Assembly: GCA_019119635.1 (NCBI GenBank)
Contig: DWWP01000024.1
Location: 1 to 57,523 of the forward strand
Direction of reading: 5' to 3'
DNA from: Candidatus Dietzia intestinipullorum
Lineage (GTDB): Bacteria; Actinomycetota; Actinomycetes; Mycobacteriales; Mycobacteriaceae
Length of the DNA stretch: 57,523 nt
In this document: positions 25,876 to 35,391 of the stretch, in pieces
Position numbering within the stretch: the stretch's first letter is position 1
Layout: every line of letters starts with the position of its first letter
The notes under the pieces: model-generated
The model's database searches: none
Seen by the model: only the letters and a program-made list of their open reading frames with translations
What the model was told of the DNA's origin: nothing
Translations under genes and position numbers: made by a program

Positions 25876-26651
25876 CGCGGCATCCGCCGCCACACGGGCT
25901 GCGGGACGAGCCGCGCCACGGCGAACATGACCCGCAGTTGCCAGGGGATCCAGACGACGCCGGCGCGACGTTCGCGAACCCTGCCGGCCACGACGTCGGC
26001 CACCTGGTCCGCGGTCGAGGAGAACGGCGCGGGGGCCATCCCCTCGGTCATCCGCCCGATGACGAAGCCGGGCCTGGGGATGACCAGCGTCACCCCGGTG
26101 CCGTGGAGGGCGTCGGCCATCCCGGACGCGAACCCGTCGAGCCCCGCCTTGGCGGAGCCGTACACGTAGTTCGCCCGGCGTACCCGCTGCCCGGCGACCG
26201 AGGAAAACGCCACCAGCACCCCCCGGCGGCGGGGCTTCATCGTCTCTGCCAGTGCGGTGAGCAGCGCCGCCTGGGCCACGAAGTCGGTGTGGAGGATGCG
26301 CGCGGCGGCCGCCGGGTCGCGCTCCGCCACCTCCTGGTCGCCGAGGACACCGAAGGCGAGCACCGCGGTTCCGATCTCGCCGAACCGTGATTCGATGTCG
26401 CTCACGACCCGGGGGTGGGACCAGAGGTCGTCGGCGTCGAAGTCCACGACCTCGACCGTGGCGGCGCCCGCGTCGAGAAGGGGGCGGGTGAACTCCTCGG
26501 GGACGCCACCCGGCCTGGCGGCCAGGACGATCGTGCTGCCGCGGGCGAGGCGGTGGGCGACGGCCAGGCCGATCTCACTGCGGCCACCGAAGACCACGAC
26601 GACCTCGCCACCGGGCTCGGTGCCGGACGACGGAGAGGTGGGGGTGGGCAT
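25872..26651 (-). CDS. Short-chain dehydrogenase/reductase (Rv2073c-like)
   Basis: The 259-residue SDR has a cofactor loop VVVVFGGRSEIGLAVAHRL near residue 18, the AFGVLGD block in place of NNAG, SSVAGQRVRRANYVYGSAKAG with catalytic Ser and YxxxK, and a C-terminal hydrophobic helix VMFAVARLVPQPVW. It resembles the DprE2-like SDR subgroup of Mycobacteriales; the cob-adjacent copy corresponds to Rv2073c. It heads the cobL-cobMK operon with a 4-bp overlap, though no cobalamin step is known for it. ATG 26651 begins MPTPTS. Confidence 0.85.
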   Translation of the reverse strand: MPTPTSPSSGTEPGGEVVVVFGGRSEIGLAVAHRLARGSTIVLAARPGGVPEEFTRPLLDAGAATVEVVDFDADDLWSHPRVVSDIESRFGEIGTAVLAFGVLGDQEVAERDPAAAARILHTDFVAQAALLTALAETMKPRRRGVLVAFSSVAGQRVRRANYVYGSAKAGLDGFASGMADALHGTGVTLVIPRPGFVIGRMTEGMAPAPFSSTADQVADVVAGRVRERRAGVVWIPWQLRVMFAVARLVPQPVWRRMPR

Positions 26652-26714
26652 GGGGCCAGTCTCCCACGCGACCTGCGCCGTCCACCGTCGGCGCGCTGTG
26701 GCAGGCTCACCGCC

Positions 26715-27119
26715 ATGGCGCACACACTGGCGGAGCTGTCCGACGAGGCCCACGAGTTCCTGGCGGAATACCACCTGGGGACACTGAGCACGGTGCGCCG
26801 GGACGGCTCGCCACATGTCGTCGCGGTGGGCTTCACCGTGGACGTCGGCGGTGGACTGGCCCGCGTGATCACCCGGCGGGGGTCCCAGAAGGCGCGCAAC
26901 GCCGAACGGGGCGGCCGCGCCGCGGTCTCCCACGTCGACGGTCGGCGCTGGCTCACCTTCGAGGGGCCGGTGCGGGTGCTCACCGACGATGACGCGGTCC
27001 GCGAGGCGGAACGCCGGTACGGGCTGCGCTACCGGGTGCCCACCCCTAACCCGGAGCGGATAGTGGTCGCCATCGAGGTCGACCGCGTGCTGGGGTCGGC
27101 GCGGATGTTCATTCGCTGA
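26715..27119 (+). CDS. F420-dependent biliverdin reductase family (Rv2074-like)
   Basis: The 134-residue split-barrel protein matches the flavin/deazaflavin oxidoreductase family; M. tuberculosis Rv2074, at the same place in the gene order, is an F420H2-dependent biliverdin reductase. Seen are HEFLAEYHLGTLSTVRRDGSPHVVAVGF and ITRRGSQKARNAERGGRAAVSHVDGRRW, the second containing the cofactor-binding Lys/Arg/Asn pattern. It is divergent from the SDR. Its 3' end overlaps the convergent peptidase gene by 11 bp. Use of F420 is inferred from the relative. Confidence 0.85.
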   Translation: MAHTLAELSDEAHEFLAEYHLGTLSTVRRDGSPHVVAVGFTVDVGGGLARVITRRGSQKARNAERGGRAAVSHVDGRRWLTFEGPVRVLTDDDAVREAERRYGLRYRVPTPNPERIVVAIEVDRVLGSARMFIR

Positions 27120-28221
27120 GCAGCCGCAGGCCCCGCTCCCCGGAGTTGAGCGCGCGGTGCCCGTCGGCGGTGACCGCGACGATGTCCTCGAGCCGCGCCC
27201 CCCACTCGCCGGACCGATAGATGCCGGGCTCGACGGAGAAGCTCATCCCCTCCTCGAGGACGGTGTCCGCGCCGGCGGTGACGAACGGGGGCTCGTGGAG
27301 ACCCAGTCCGATCCCGTGACCCGTGCGGTGGATGAACAGCTCGCCCAGCCCCGCCGCGGTCAGATGGTCACGGGCCGCGGCGTCCACCTCGCCGATCGCG
27401 ACGCCCGGGCGGACCGCCTCGCGCGCCAGCCGTTGGGCCTCCTCGAGGACCGCGTAGGCCTCCACGAACCCCGGATCCGCCTCCCCCATCGCGTAGGTGC
27501 GGGTGCAGTCCGAGTGATAGCCGGTGTCCAGTGGCCCTCCGATGTCGACGACGACGATGTCGCCGCGTCCGATCTGCCGGTCGGAGAGGTCGTGGTGCGG
27601 ATCGGCGCCGTTGGGGCCGGAGCCCACGATGACGAACTCCGCGTGCGTGAGTCCCTCCTCGGTGATCGCGGCGGTGATGCGCTCCCCGACCTGGGCCTCG
27701 GTCCGGCCGGCCCGGAGGAACTCCCCCATGCGGGCGTGGACGGCGTCGATGCGGCGCCCCGCCTCGGCGAGTTGCTCGATCTCGTGGGGCGCCTTGACGG
27801 CGCGGACCGGATCGAGGATGTCCGAGGCGAGGAGCACCTCGCCGTCGACCGCCGTCTGGAGCGGGAGCAGGTGCAGCGCCGGGAGCGCGGTGGAGACGGC
27901 GACACGCCCCGACAGTGCCCCGGCCACCAGCGGGATCGGTTCGGTGCCGTCCGACCAGGGACGCAGCACGGCGCCCACGCGGTCCGCCGCCGCGCGGACC
28001 GGCCCGGTCAGCTCGAGAGCGGGGACGACGAGGAGCGGCGCACCCCCGTCGGCCGGGACCACCAGCGCGGTGAGCCGCTCGTGGGAGTCGATCCGTTCGC
28101 CGGTGAGGTAGGACATGTCCTCTCCCGAGCTGATCACCAGGTGGTCGATCCCCAGCGCGCGGGCGCGGTCGCGCACCGCGTCGAGACGGGTGGCGTGGAC
28201 GTCGGACGGTTTCTCACTCAT
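27109..28221 (-). CDS. pepE: Xaa-Pro dipeptidase/aminopeptidase (M24 family)
   Basis: The 370-residue M24 'pita-bread' metallopeptidase has an N-terminal creatinase-like domain and a catalytic domain with all five metal ligands visible: Asp in VVVDIGG, Asp in HSDCTRTYAMG, His in HRTGHGIGLGLHE, Glu in FSVEPGIY and Glu in ARLEDIVAV. It cleaves N-terminal residues before proline. It is the syntenic counterpart of Rv2089c. ATG 28221 is 7 nt after TAGGGT on minus, so the mRNA is probably leaderless. Confidence 0.92.
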   Translation of the reverse strand: MSEKPSDVHATRLDAVRDRARALGIDHLVISSGEDMSYLTGERIDSHERLTALVVPADGGAPLLVVPALELTGPVRAAADRVGAVLRPWSDGTEPIPLVAGALSGRVAVSTALPALHLLPLQTAVDGEVLLASDILDPVRAVKAPHEIEQLAEAGRRIDAVHARMGEFLRAGRTEAQVGERITAAITEEGLTHAEFVIVGSGPNGADPHHDLSDRQIGRGDIVVVDIGGPLDTGYHSDCTRTYAMGEADPGFVEAYAVLEEAQRLAREAVRPGVAIGEVDAAARDHLTAAGLGELFIHRTGHGIGLGLHEPPFVTAGADTVLEEGMSFSVEPGIYRSGEWGARLEDIVAVTADGHRALNSGERGLRLLSE

Positions 28222-28228
28222 GTCCGCC

Positions 28229-28234
28229 ACCCTA
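28229..28234 (-). promoter_or_regulatory. -10 element of pepE (leaderless)
   Basis: TAGGGT on minus ends 7 nt before the ATG at 28221. It is back to back with the exonuclease promoter. Confidence 0.5.
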
Positions 28235-28251
28235 TTCCCGACTGCTCGGGC

Positions 28252-28257
28252 TAGCCT
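28252..28257 (+). promoter_or_regulatory. -10 element of the 5'-3' exonuclease gene
   Basis: TAGCCT lies 46 nt before the ATG at 28304, leaving a leader that includes GGGAGG as ribosome binding site. Confidence 0.45.
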
Positions 28258-28303
28258 GGCGGAGCACGCCGTCACCCGTTCGACCACTTCCCCGGGAGGC
28301 ACG

Positions 28304-29233
28304 ATGACCCAGGGCCCGCTCATGGTCCTCGACAGTGCGGGACTGTGGTTCCGCGCCTTCCACTCGGTCCCGGAGAAGATCACCGGACCGGACGGGACCC
28401 CCGCCAACGCGGTGCGCGGGTTCTGTGACATGGTCGCCGTGCTCGTGGACGAGTACCGACCGTCGGGGCTGGTGGCCGCGCTCGACCGGAACTGGCGACC
28501 CGGCTGGCGGGTGGACCTGCTGCCCGGTTACAAGGCCCACCGCGTGGCGGCGGACGGCGGCGAGGACGCGCCGGAGTCGCTGCTGCCGCAGGTCGACGTG
28601 ATCTGCGAGCTCCTGGACGCGGCGGGACTGGCCACCGCCGGGGCCCACGAGGCCGAGGCCGACGACGTCATCGCCGCGCTGGCCGGCCACGGGCGCGAGG
28701 TTCTGGTGGTGACGGGTGACCGAGATCTGTTCCAACTGGCCTCGACCACCACCACCGTCATCTACGTGGGGGCCGGAATGCGCAAACGGCTGGCCTACAC
28801 ACCGGGCGTGGTGGCCGAGCGATTCGACCTCCCCGTCGGCCAGGACGCCGGCGTCTACGCCGACTACGCGGTCCTCGTGGGCGACGCCTCCGACGGGTTG
28901 CCCGGCGTCGCCGGTGTCGGACCCAAGACCGCGGCCACGCTGTTGCGCGAGCACGGGGGCCTGGAGGGGATCACCGCGGCCGCGGCGGACCCCGACTCGG
29001 GCCTGACGCCCCGCCAGCGCACCGCGGTCACCGACGCCGTCGACTATCTCGCGGCCGCCCGGGCCGTCGTGCGCCTCGGTGGACGGTCCTTCGATCTGGA
29101 GTTCACGGGCAACCCGGACGGCCGCCGCGGCCCGGCCGACACCGCGCGGCTGGAGGCACTCGCCGCCTCGACGGGGCAGGACCGCGCCATCCGGCGACTG
29201 GTCGAGGTGATCGGGACGCTCGAGCCCGCCTGA
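28304..29233 (+). CDS. 5'-3' exonuclease / FEN-like nuclease
   Basis: The 309-residue protein is a stand-alone relative of the DNA polymerase I 5'-nuclease domain. Conserved acidic metal ligands lie in MVLDSAGLWFRAF, HEAEADDVIAALA, VVTGDRDLFQL and YAVLVGDASDGLPGVAGVGPKTA, the last being the helix-hairpin-helix that grips duplex DNA. It likely removes flaps or RNA primers. It is the syntenic counterpart of Rv2090c. The gene converges with helY, the two stop codons only 1 nt apart. Confidence 0.9.
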   Translation: MTQGPLMVLDSAGLWFRAFHSVPEKITGPDGTPANAVRGFCDMVAVLVDEYRPSGLVAALDRNWRPGWRVDLLPGYKAHRVAADGGEDAPESLLPQVDVICELLDAAGLATAGAHEAEADDVIAALAGHGREVLVVTGDRDLFQLASTTTTVIYVGAGMRKRLAYTPGVVAERFDLPVGQDAGVYADYAVLVGDASDGLPGVAGVGPKTAATLLREHGGLEGITAAAADPDSGLTPRQRTAVTDAVDYLAAARAVVRLGGRSFDLEFTGNPDGRRGPADTARLEALAASTGQDRAIRRLVEVIGTLEPA

Positions 29234-29234
29234 G

Positions 29235-31895
29235 TCAGGACATGTGGTCGAGCACGACGCCACGGCGGAGTGACCCGACGGCCGAGCGCGCGGTCCGCGC
29301 GAGATCGGGCCCCGCCACCTGGCCGACCTGCGCCAGGACGTCCAGGACCAGCCGCGCCGAACGGACGAAGTCCCCCGCGGTGAGTTCCACCCCCTCCTGC
29401 CACGACGCGGCGAGGATCGACGACAGCGCCCCGCCCGACACCCAGTGGTGCAGCACCGGCGACAGGCCGGCGTCGAGATCGGGGGTCGTGGGCAGCTGAT
29501 GTCCGTCCTCCACTGTGGCGACGTCCACCGCCACCCGTTCCGTCTCCGCGAGCGCCGCACGGAGCGTGTCGTCCGACGGCTCGCGGACCGCCGATTCGCT
29601 GCGTGGGTGCGCGACGATCATCGCGATCACCGCGGCCAGACCGGCCGGATCGAGGCCGCGCCACACCCTGTGCCGGAGGCACTCGGCGACCAGCAGGTCC
29701 TGTGATGTGTGGACACCCGCCAGGAGGTGGCCCGCATCGGTGGCGCGGAGCGTCCCCTCGACACGGCCCAGGTAGCCCAGGTGCTCGAGGAGCTCCACGA
29801 TCCGACGGAAGCGTCGGGCCAGCGAATCCGCGTCCGCATCCACCTCCGCGGCCATCGCGTCGACATCGGCCGCGGCACGCGACCAGCGCTCGTGGAGCCG
29901 GGCCAGCTTCTCGGTCCCCGGCTCGTCGTGGAGTGGGTGCTCACGCAGGGCACGCCGGGCGGAGGCGATCCTCGGGTCCTTCCGGATGGAGCCCTTACCC
30001 GAGTTCTTGATCCTGCTCCGGGCCTTGCCCCGCAGCCCCTCCATCCGACGGACCAGGGCCTTCTTGGCGCGGCCGTCCAACTTCCGGCGCCCCTTGGGTA
30101 CGTCGACCCGGCCCACGGGCACGGGCGGGGCCGCGAAGTCGTGGCGGTGCAGCCAGCCCAGCCACCCGGTGTCGGTGAGGCAGAGCAGCGCCGGGTCGTC
30201 CGGGATGTCGGTGCGCGCCTGGAGCACGGTGGCCACCAGCCCGAAGCGCTTGCGTCCCACCGTGATCACCGAGCCGGGGGTCTGTTTGAGGATCGCGCGA
30301 CGCACGGCGTCGAGGCGGCCGTCCCGGGTCGCCTTCTCGACGCGGCGCTCCAGACGGCTGAGGTCGGCGCGTAGCGACATGTAGTCGTCCAGGTCCTCGG
30401 TGGCGCCGGCCTCGGTGAGTGAGGCCCGGAGCCGGTCGCGCTCCTCGGTCCGGCGCTCGACGGCCCGACTGCGTGAGACCAGCGTCCGGTCGGTCTGGAA
30501 CTGGGCGAAGGACCGGCCGATGAGCGAGGTCGCCTCGTCCACCCCCAGCTGCTCCACGAGGTTCACCGCCATCGAGTAGTCCGGGGTGAACGCGCTGCGC
30601 AGCGGGAACCGGGGCGTGTCCACGAGCGCGGACAGGGCATCGAGGTCGAGGTCCGGCTGGTCCAGGACCACCGCCGTGCCCTGGGTGTCGATCCCCCGTC
30701 GGCCCGCGCGTCCCGTGATCTGCGAGTACTCGGCGGAGGTGAGCATCGTGTGGGTGTCGCCGTTGAACTTGGTGGTCTTCTCCAGCACCACCGCCCGGGC
30801 CGGCATGTGGATCCCCAACGCCAGGGTCTCGGTGGCGAAGACCACCTTGATGAGCCCCTGCGTGAACAGCTCCTCGACGATCGTGCGGAACAGCGGGAGC
30901 ATCCCCGCGTGATGTGCGGCGATCCCGGCGACCAGGCCGGCCCGGAAGGCCCTGTAATCCAGAGCGTCGAGATCGTGACGGGGGACGTCCGCGCAGGCCG
31001 CGTCCACGTGCTCGGCGATGCGGCGCGATTCCTCGCCGGTGGTGAGGCGGAGCCTGGCCCTGCGCATCTGTGACACCGCTCCGTCGCATCCGGCGCGGGA
31101 GAAGACAAAATAGATGGCCGGGAGCAGTCGGTCGTCGTCGAGTCGCTCGATCACGTCCTGCCGACGTGCCCACTGCGCCCGCGGCCGTCCCGACACCCGG
31201 GCGTCGTGGTAGCCGCTCCCCCGGCGGCGGCGTTGGTCGGCCGCGGCGCGGACCGGGATGAGGTCTCCCTCGGTGTAGAGCATGTGCGCGAGCGGGACTG
31301 GTCGGACATCGGAGAGGACGACGGCGGTGTCGCCCCGCATCTCGGAGATCCAGTCGCCCAGCTCGTCGGTGTTGCTCAACGTGGCGGACAAGCCCACCAG
31401 GCGGACGGCCGGGTCGAGCGTGAGGATGATCTCCTCCCACACCACCCCGCGCGACCGGTCACCGAGGTAGTGGATCTCGTCCATCACGACGCAGTCCAGG
31501 TCCATCAGCGCTGACGATCCGGAATAGATCATGTTTCGTAGGACCTCGGTGGTCATCACCACGACCGGGGCCTCCGGCTCGATCGAGTGATCCCCGGTGA
31601 GAAGTCCCACGTTCTCCGCGCCGAATCGACGACGGAACTGCCGGAACTTCTGGTTGCTCAGCGCCTTGACCGGTGTGGTGTAGAAGCAGCGACCGCCCCC
31701 GGACAGGGAACGGAACGCCGCGTACTCGCCGACCAGGGTCTTTCCCGACCCGGTCGGCGCGGAGACCAGCAGGTTACGTCCGGCGTCCAGCGCGGCGAAG
31801 GATTCCAGCTGGAACGCGTCCGGCTGGAATCCCTCCCCCGTGAGGAACACCCCCAGAGTGCTCTGCGCGTCGGGGAACTCAGAGGACGTCGTCAT
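29235..31895 (-). CDS. helY: Superfamily 2 DEAD/DEAH-box helicase HelY
   Basis: The 886-residue protein is a Ski2/Mtr4-like helicase. Motif I is SAPTGSGKT at about 45-53, motif II VVMDEIH, motif [11 protein letters not shown], and later [15 protein letters not shown] is motif VI. A long C-terminal helical domain includes the basic [17 protein letters not shown] region. In relatives it is called HelY (Rv2092c) and is presumed to act on RNA. ATG 31895 overlaps the tatC 3' end by 17 bp, so tatA-tatC-helY may be one transcript. Confidence 0.92.
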   Translation of the reverse strand: MTTSSEFPDAQSTLGVFLTGEGFQPDAFQLESFAALDAGRNLLVSAPTGSGKTLVGEYAAFRSLSGGGRCFYTTPVKALSNQKFRQFRRRFGAENVGLLTGDHSIEPEAPVVVMTTEVLRNMIYSGSSALMDLDCVVMDEIHYLGDRSRGVVWEEIILTLDPAVRLVGLSATLSNTDELGDWISEMRGDTAVVLSDVRPVPLAHMLYTEGDLIPVRAAADQRRRRGSGYHDARVSGRPRAQWARRQDVIERLDDDRLLPAIYFVFSRAGCDGAVSQMRRARLRLTTGEESRRIAEHVDAACADVPRHDLDALDYRAFRAGLVAGIAAHHAGMLPLFRTIVEELFTQGLIKVVFATETLALGIHMPARAVVLEKTTKFNGDTHTMLTSAEYSQITGRAGRRGIDTQGTAVVLDQPDLDLDALSALVDTPRFPLRSAFTPDYSMAVNLVEQLGVDEATSLIGRSFAQFQTDRTLVSRSRAVERRTEERDRLRASLTEAGATEDLDDYMSLRADLSRLERRVEKATRDGRLDAVRRAILKQTPGSVITVGRKRFGLVATVLQARTDIPDDPALLCLTDTGWLGWLHRHDFAAPPVPVGRVDVPKGRRKLDGRAKKALVRRMEGLRGKARSRIKNSGKGSIRKDPRIASARRALREHPLHDEPGTEKLARLHERWSRAAADVDAMAAEVDADADSLARRFRRIVELLEHLGYLGRVEGTLRATDAGHLLAGVHTSQDLLVAECLRHRVWRGLDPAGLAAVIAMIVAHPRSESAVREPSDDTLRAALAETERVAVDVATVEDGHQLPTTPDLDAGLSPVLHHWVSGGALSSILAASWQEGVELTAGDFVRSARLVLDVLAQVGQVAGPDLARTARSAVGSLRRGVVLDHMS

Positions 31896-32913
31896 ACGAT
31901 GATCCGCCGGTCGGCGCCCGGAGTGGGCCCGTGCCGTGTGCTGAGTCGGAGACCGGCTGCGCGGCGGGCACGGGGCCCGACCGCTCGACCCCACCGGATC
32001 CGCCGAGCGGTGACGCCGATTCGTCGTCGACGTCGAGCCACTCCTCGCGTTCCTTCTTCTTGCGCTTGTCGTGGAGCCGGGCGAACTGGATCGACCCCTC
32101 GACGAGGACGCAGACAGCCAATGCGAGGGCGAGCATCGAGAACGGGTCCTGGCCCGGCGAGGCGACGGCCGCGAAGACGAAGATGCCCATGATGATCCCC
32201 CGGCGCGACCGTGCCAGTGTCGCGTAGCTCAGCACGCCGGCCACGTTGAGCATGGCGATGAGCAGTGGGATCTCGAAGCTCACCCCGAAGATCAGGATGA
32301 GTTGGATGAGGAACGTGAAGTACTGCGTCCCGGACAGCGCCGTGGTCTGGACGTTGTCGCCGATCGAGAGCAGGAACTCGAGGGCGTGGACGATCACGAT
32401 GTAGGCCAGCACGGCGCCACCGATGAACAGCACGGCCGCGAGGACCGTGAAGGTGATGCCGTAGCGCTTCTCGTTCTTGTGCAGTCCCGGGGTCACGAAC
32501 GCCCACAGCTGGTAGAGCCACACGGGGCTGGCGAGGACGATGCCCGCGGTCGCCGCGACCTTGAGTCGCAGCATGAACTGCTCGAAGGGGCCGGTCGCGA
32601 GCAGGCGACATTCGTCGGTCTCGCCTCCGAGCTGCATCCGTGCGCCGGGGGGGATGTCGCAGTAGGGCCCGGTGAGGATCTCGCCGAGCGACGGGACCCC
32701 GAGGAACCCGCTGCCGTACCACCAGAACCCCACGCCGAGGGTGACGACGATCGCCGCCGAGGCGATGAGCAGGCGCGTGCGCAGCTCGTAGATGTGCTCC
32801 ATGAGCGGCATCGTGCCGTCGGGATTGCGACGCTTGCGCCTCCGCCCGGGCCGTCGCTTCGGTGAGGTCTGCTCGCCCGGGGCTTCGGTGTCCGTGTTCT
32901 GGGTGCGGGTCAT
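31879..32913 (-). CDS. tatC: Sec-independent protein translocase subunit TatC
   Basis: The 344-residue protein has six hydrophobic segments and TatC signatures: [15 protein letters not shown] near the N terminus, [34 protein letters not shown] in the cytoplasmic loop, and [10 protein letters not shown]. It is the receptor for twin-arginine signal peptides. A basic N-terminal extension and a charged, Ser/Gly-rich C-terminal tail lengthen it beyond the core. It follows tatA by 12 bp. Confidence 0.95.
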   Translation of the reverse strand: MTRTQNTDTEAPGEQTSPKRRPGRRRKRRNPDGTMPLMEHIYELRTRLLIASAAIVVTLGVGFWWYGSGFLGVPSLGEILTGPYCDIPPGARMQLGGETDECRLLATGPFEQFMLRLKVAATAGIVLASPVWLYQLWAFVTPGLHKNEKRYGITFTVLAAVLFIGGAVLAYIVIVHALEFLLSIGDNVQTTALSGTQYFTFLIQLILIFGVSFEIPLLIAMLNVAGVLSYATLARSRRGIIMGIFVFAAVASPGQDPFSMLALALAVCVLVEGSIQFARLHDKRKKKEREEWLDVDDESASPLGGSGGVERSGPVPAAQPVSDSAHGTGPLRAPTGGSSYDDVL

Positions 32914-32925
32914 GGACGGTGCGGC

Positions 32926-33348
32926 CTACCGCCCCGGTGCGCCCGGATCGCCGTGGTACGGCGCCGTGGGGTCGGAGAACTGCTGCGGCTGCTGGTGCTG
33001 CGGGGCGGGCTGCTGCGGTTGCGCGGCCGGCTGCTGATAGGGCTGCTGCGGCTGTGCGGCCGGCTGCTGATAGGGCTGCTGCGGCTGTGCGGCCGACTGC
33101 TGGGGAGCCTGCTGCGGGTGCGGGTGCGGCTGGGCGTACTGTGCCGCGTTCGGCTGGGCCTCGGTGATGGCCTGGGGCTCCTCGGAGGACTCGCCCTTGT
33201 CGTCGTTCTGCATCTCCTTGATCTCGGACTTGAAGATGCGCATCGACCGCCCGAGGCCGCGTGCGGCGTCGGGCAGCTTCCTCGACCCGAAGAGCAGCAA
33301 CACCACCGCGAGGACGATGAGCCAATGCCAGATGCTCAACGCACCCAT
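32926..33348 (-). CDS. tatA: Twin-arginine translocase subunit TatA
   Basis: The 140-residue protein begins with the TatA membrane helix ([20 protein letters not shown]) and amphipathic helix ([17 protein letters not shown]). It pores the membrane for folded proteins. The C-terminal two thirds is unusual: a Gln/Pro/Ala-rich tail with tandem [11 protein letters not shown] units, encoded by 33-bp DNA repeats. The start ATG has GGAGG 7 nt upstream. Confidence 0.95.
   Translation of the reverse strand: MGALSIWHWLIVLAVVLLLFGSRKLPDAARGLGRSMRIFKSEIKEMQNDDKGESSEEPQAITEAQPNAAQYAQPHPHPQQAPQQSAAQPQQPYQQPAAQPQQPYQQPAAQPQQPAPQHQQPQQFSDPTAPYHGDPGAPGR
33023..33088. repeat. Tandem 33-bp repeat in tatA
   Basis: Two identical 33-bp units (33023-33055 and 33056-33088) are followed by the first bases of a third. 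They encode an 11-residue Gln/Pro/Ala unit in the disordered TatA tail. Such repeats often vary in copy number between strains. Confidence 0.85.
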
Positions 33349-33378
33349 GTCAACCTCCGTCTGTGGGACAACACGCCC

Positions 33379-33384
33379 ATGCTA
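33379..33384 (-). promoter_or_regulatory. -10 element of tatA
   Basis: TAGCAT on minus, 30 nt before the tatA ATG, lies in the 108-bp gap after pafC and would drive tatA-tatC. Confidence 0.4.
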
Positions 33385-33456
33385 ACGCACGCCCGGAGGA
33401 CAGTGCCCCCGGTCCCCCTGCGAGAATATGCCGTGACCTGCGAGTTAGTCGGGAAT

Positions 33457-34413
33457 TTACTGCTCCGTCACGGAGCGGTCGGCCGTGTACGCCGCGAGTC
33501 CCGCGCGAGCACGTGTGTCGAGCTCCGCGACGAGAGTCGGGTCGACCGGACGCACCACGTCCGCGTGACCGAGCAGAAAGCGCAGCAGCCAGGCGCGATC
33601 GTGGTACGCGATGGTCACGTCGAGGTCGCCGTCGTGCCGACGGGCGACGTCGTGGAAGGTGAACTCATCGAGGAACCAGGCGGCGGACGCGGGCACCGTC
33701 GCCGACGCCAGGTGCGCGGGCTCCTCGCCCTCCTCCTGGGGCTCCGGCCCGAGCGCACGGCGCGGGCCCACGTCCTCGACCCCGCTCATGCGGTCGGTGC
33801 GGAACGTTCGCCATTCCCCTGATCCGCGTTCGACGCCGTGGACGTAGGACCGACCGTCCGCAACGGACAGTCGCGCCGGGTCGACGACCCTGGTGGTGGA
33901 CGAGTCCGAACTCGCCGAGTGGTAGACGAAGCGCAGCGCGAGCCCCTCGTGGACCGCGCGACGGACGATGTCGGCGTCCGGCGCCGTGGTCGTGCCGGGC
34001 CCGGGGGCCTCGGCTCGGGCGCGCACCCCGGCTGCGGCGCGCAGCGTCTCCAACAGATCCCGGAGGGCCGATTGGTCGACCACCTCGGGATGGTCGAGGA
34101 AGATGGCCAGCCCGGTCTCCAGGGTGACCGCCTCGGCCGCGGTGAGCCGGACGGGTCGGTCGATCCCCGCGGTGAACGTCACCTCGACGAACTCGGCGTC
34201 ATCGAGGTCCTCGGAGGAGAAGGCGAGATCGATGAGGTCACCCGGGCCGTAGCCGGGGAGCCCACAGGACCAGAGTTGCCACAGCGCACCACGCAGCTGC
34301 TTCTCGGTCATGCCGAGGTCATCGGCGGCGTCGGAGACGCGGACGGGACCGTGGCTGTGGAAGTACGGGACCACACTGAGCAGCGTGGCCAGTGGCACGG
34401 CGCGGGGACTCAT
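33457..34413 (-). CDS. pafC: Transcriptional regulator PafC (WYL domain)
   Basis: The 318-residue protein has an N-terminal winged-helix region (DAADDLGMTEKQLRGALWQLW) and a WYL domain with RFVYHSASSDSSTTRVVDPARL and RSYVHGVERGSGEWRTFRTDRM, followed by the WCX extension. PafC pairs with PafB; in mycobacteria PafBC activates DNA-damage genes independently of LexA. Its ATG overlaps the pafB stop (ATGA), consistent with a 1:1 complex. Confidence 0.93.
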   Translation of the reverse strand: MSPRAVPLATLLSVVPYFHSHGPVRVSDAADDLGMTEKQLRGALWQLWSCGLPGYGPGDLIDLAFSSEDLDDAEFVEVTFTAGIDRPVRLTAAEAVTLETGLAIFLDHPEVVDQSALRDLLETLRAAAGVRARAEAPGPGTTTAPDADIVRRAVHEGLALRFVYHSASSDSSTTRVVDPARLSVADGRSYVHGVERGSGEWRTFRTDRMSGVEDVGPRRALGPEPQEEGEEPAHLASATVPASAAWFLDEFTFHDVARRHDGDLDVTIAYHDRAWLLRFLLGHADVVRPVDPTLVAELDTRARAGLAAYTADRSVTEQ

Positions 34414-35378
34414 CGGCTGCTCACCTCGGCGGCGGAGAGGATCGAGACCACCCGGACGCGCAGTTCCGCCGGCCCCAACGCGACCGCGTCCGCGCCCTGG
34501 GCGGCGACCAACGAGGACAGCTCCCCGAGGGGTGCGGTCAGTTCGAGGTCCGTGCCGGTCCGACCGAAACGCGTCGCGGGCTCGCCCGGACGCGCCATGG
34601 CGCGCAACTGGGCGGCGTGCCCGTCGGCAGCCCATACCGTCGCCTCGACGACCGGGTTGACCCTGGACAGGGCGTTGTCGAGCAGGGCAAGCACCTCGGC
34701 TGTGGGAGGGACGGCCACCGTCCGCTCGGTGCGTTCCACCCGGACGTCGGAGACGCGGATCAGCCGGAACGTGCGGGGTTCGCCGCGGTCGAGATCGTGC
34801 CCGACGACGTACCAGTGCCCGTGCCGTGATCCCGTCCACCACGGCTCCACCCTCCGCCGCGTCGACTCCACCGCCCCGGGCGCGGTGTGCGCGAATCCGA
34901 GCACCCGGCCCTCGGCCATGGCCTCCGCGACGACGGCGGCGGCCGTGAGCTCGGCGGGGTCCTCCACCGACACCGTCGTCCCGGCTTCACGGACCGGGTC
35001 GATCCCGGCGGCGGTGAGTTTGGTCAGCGCCCCGTCGGCGCGGGCCGCGCGCTCGCCCTCGCGCCAGACCTCGGAGGCCACCGCCAGTACGCCGGCCTGC
35101 TCCGCGGTCAGCGTGATCTCGGGGAGTTCGTATCCGCGGGCGGGGATCCGGTACCCGGCGGGTGACCCGTAGGCCAGGGAGGCCCCCTGCTCGATCGGGA
35201 CCCCGACCTCCCGCAGCTCGCGCTTGTCACGCTCGAACATCCGCAGGAACGCGGCGTCGTTCTCGCATTCGTCGTATCCCTGCACCATCCGCCGGATCTC
35301 GTCGGCGGACAGGTACGCGTTGGTGGAACGCAGGCAGATCACGAGGTTCACCAGGCGTTGGGATTTGGAGGTTGCCAC
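34410..35378 (-). CDS. pafB: Transcriptional regulator PafB (WYL domain)
   Basis: The 322-residue protein has an N-terminal HTH (YLSADEIRRMVQGYDECENDAAFLRMFERDKRELREVGVPIE) typical of WYL regulators, followed by a WYL domain with HWYVVGHDLDRGEPRTFRLIRVS and a C-terminal WCX domain. The GTG start at 35378 is 7 nt after TAGCGT, so it is probably leaderless. It lies downstream of pafA by 10 bp. Confidence 0.93.
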   Translation of the reverse strand: MATSKSQRLVNLVICLRSTNAYLSADEIRRMVQGYDECENDAAFLRMFERDKRELREVGVPIEQGASLAYGSPAGYRIPARGYELPEITLTAEQAGVLAVASEVWREGERAARADGALTKLTAAGIDPVREAGTTVSVEDPAELTAAAVVAEAMAEGRVLGFAHTAPGAVESTRRRVEPWWTGSRHGHWYVVGHDLDRGEPRTFRLIRVSDVRVERTERTVAVPPTAEVLALLDNALSRVNPVVEATVWAADGHAAQLRAMARPGEPATRFGRTGTDLELTAPLGELSSLVAAQGADAVALGPAELRVRVVSILSAAEVSSR

Positions 35379-35385
35379 GACTGTG

Positions 35386-35391
35386 ACGCTA
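35386..35391 (-). promoter_or_regulatory. -10 element of pafBC within the pafA stop
   Basis: TAGCGT on minus includes the pafA TAG stop codon and ends 7 nt before the pafB GTG. It gives pafBC a potential promoter separate from the pup-pafA operon. Confidence 0.45.

Noticed and set aside
32926-32970. Possible frameshift at the tatA 3' end because of the odd tail
   Set aside because: The frame stays open to a proper TAG 12 bp before tatC, and the tail composition matches the repeats, so the gene appears intact.
33003-33100. Possible CRISPR array from regularly repeated DNA
   Set aside because: The units abut without unique spacers, are in frame inside tatA and encode a low-complexity tail.
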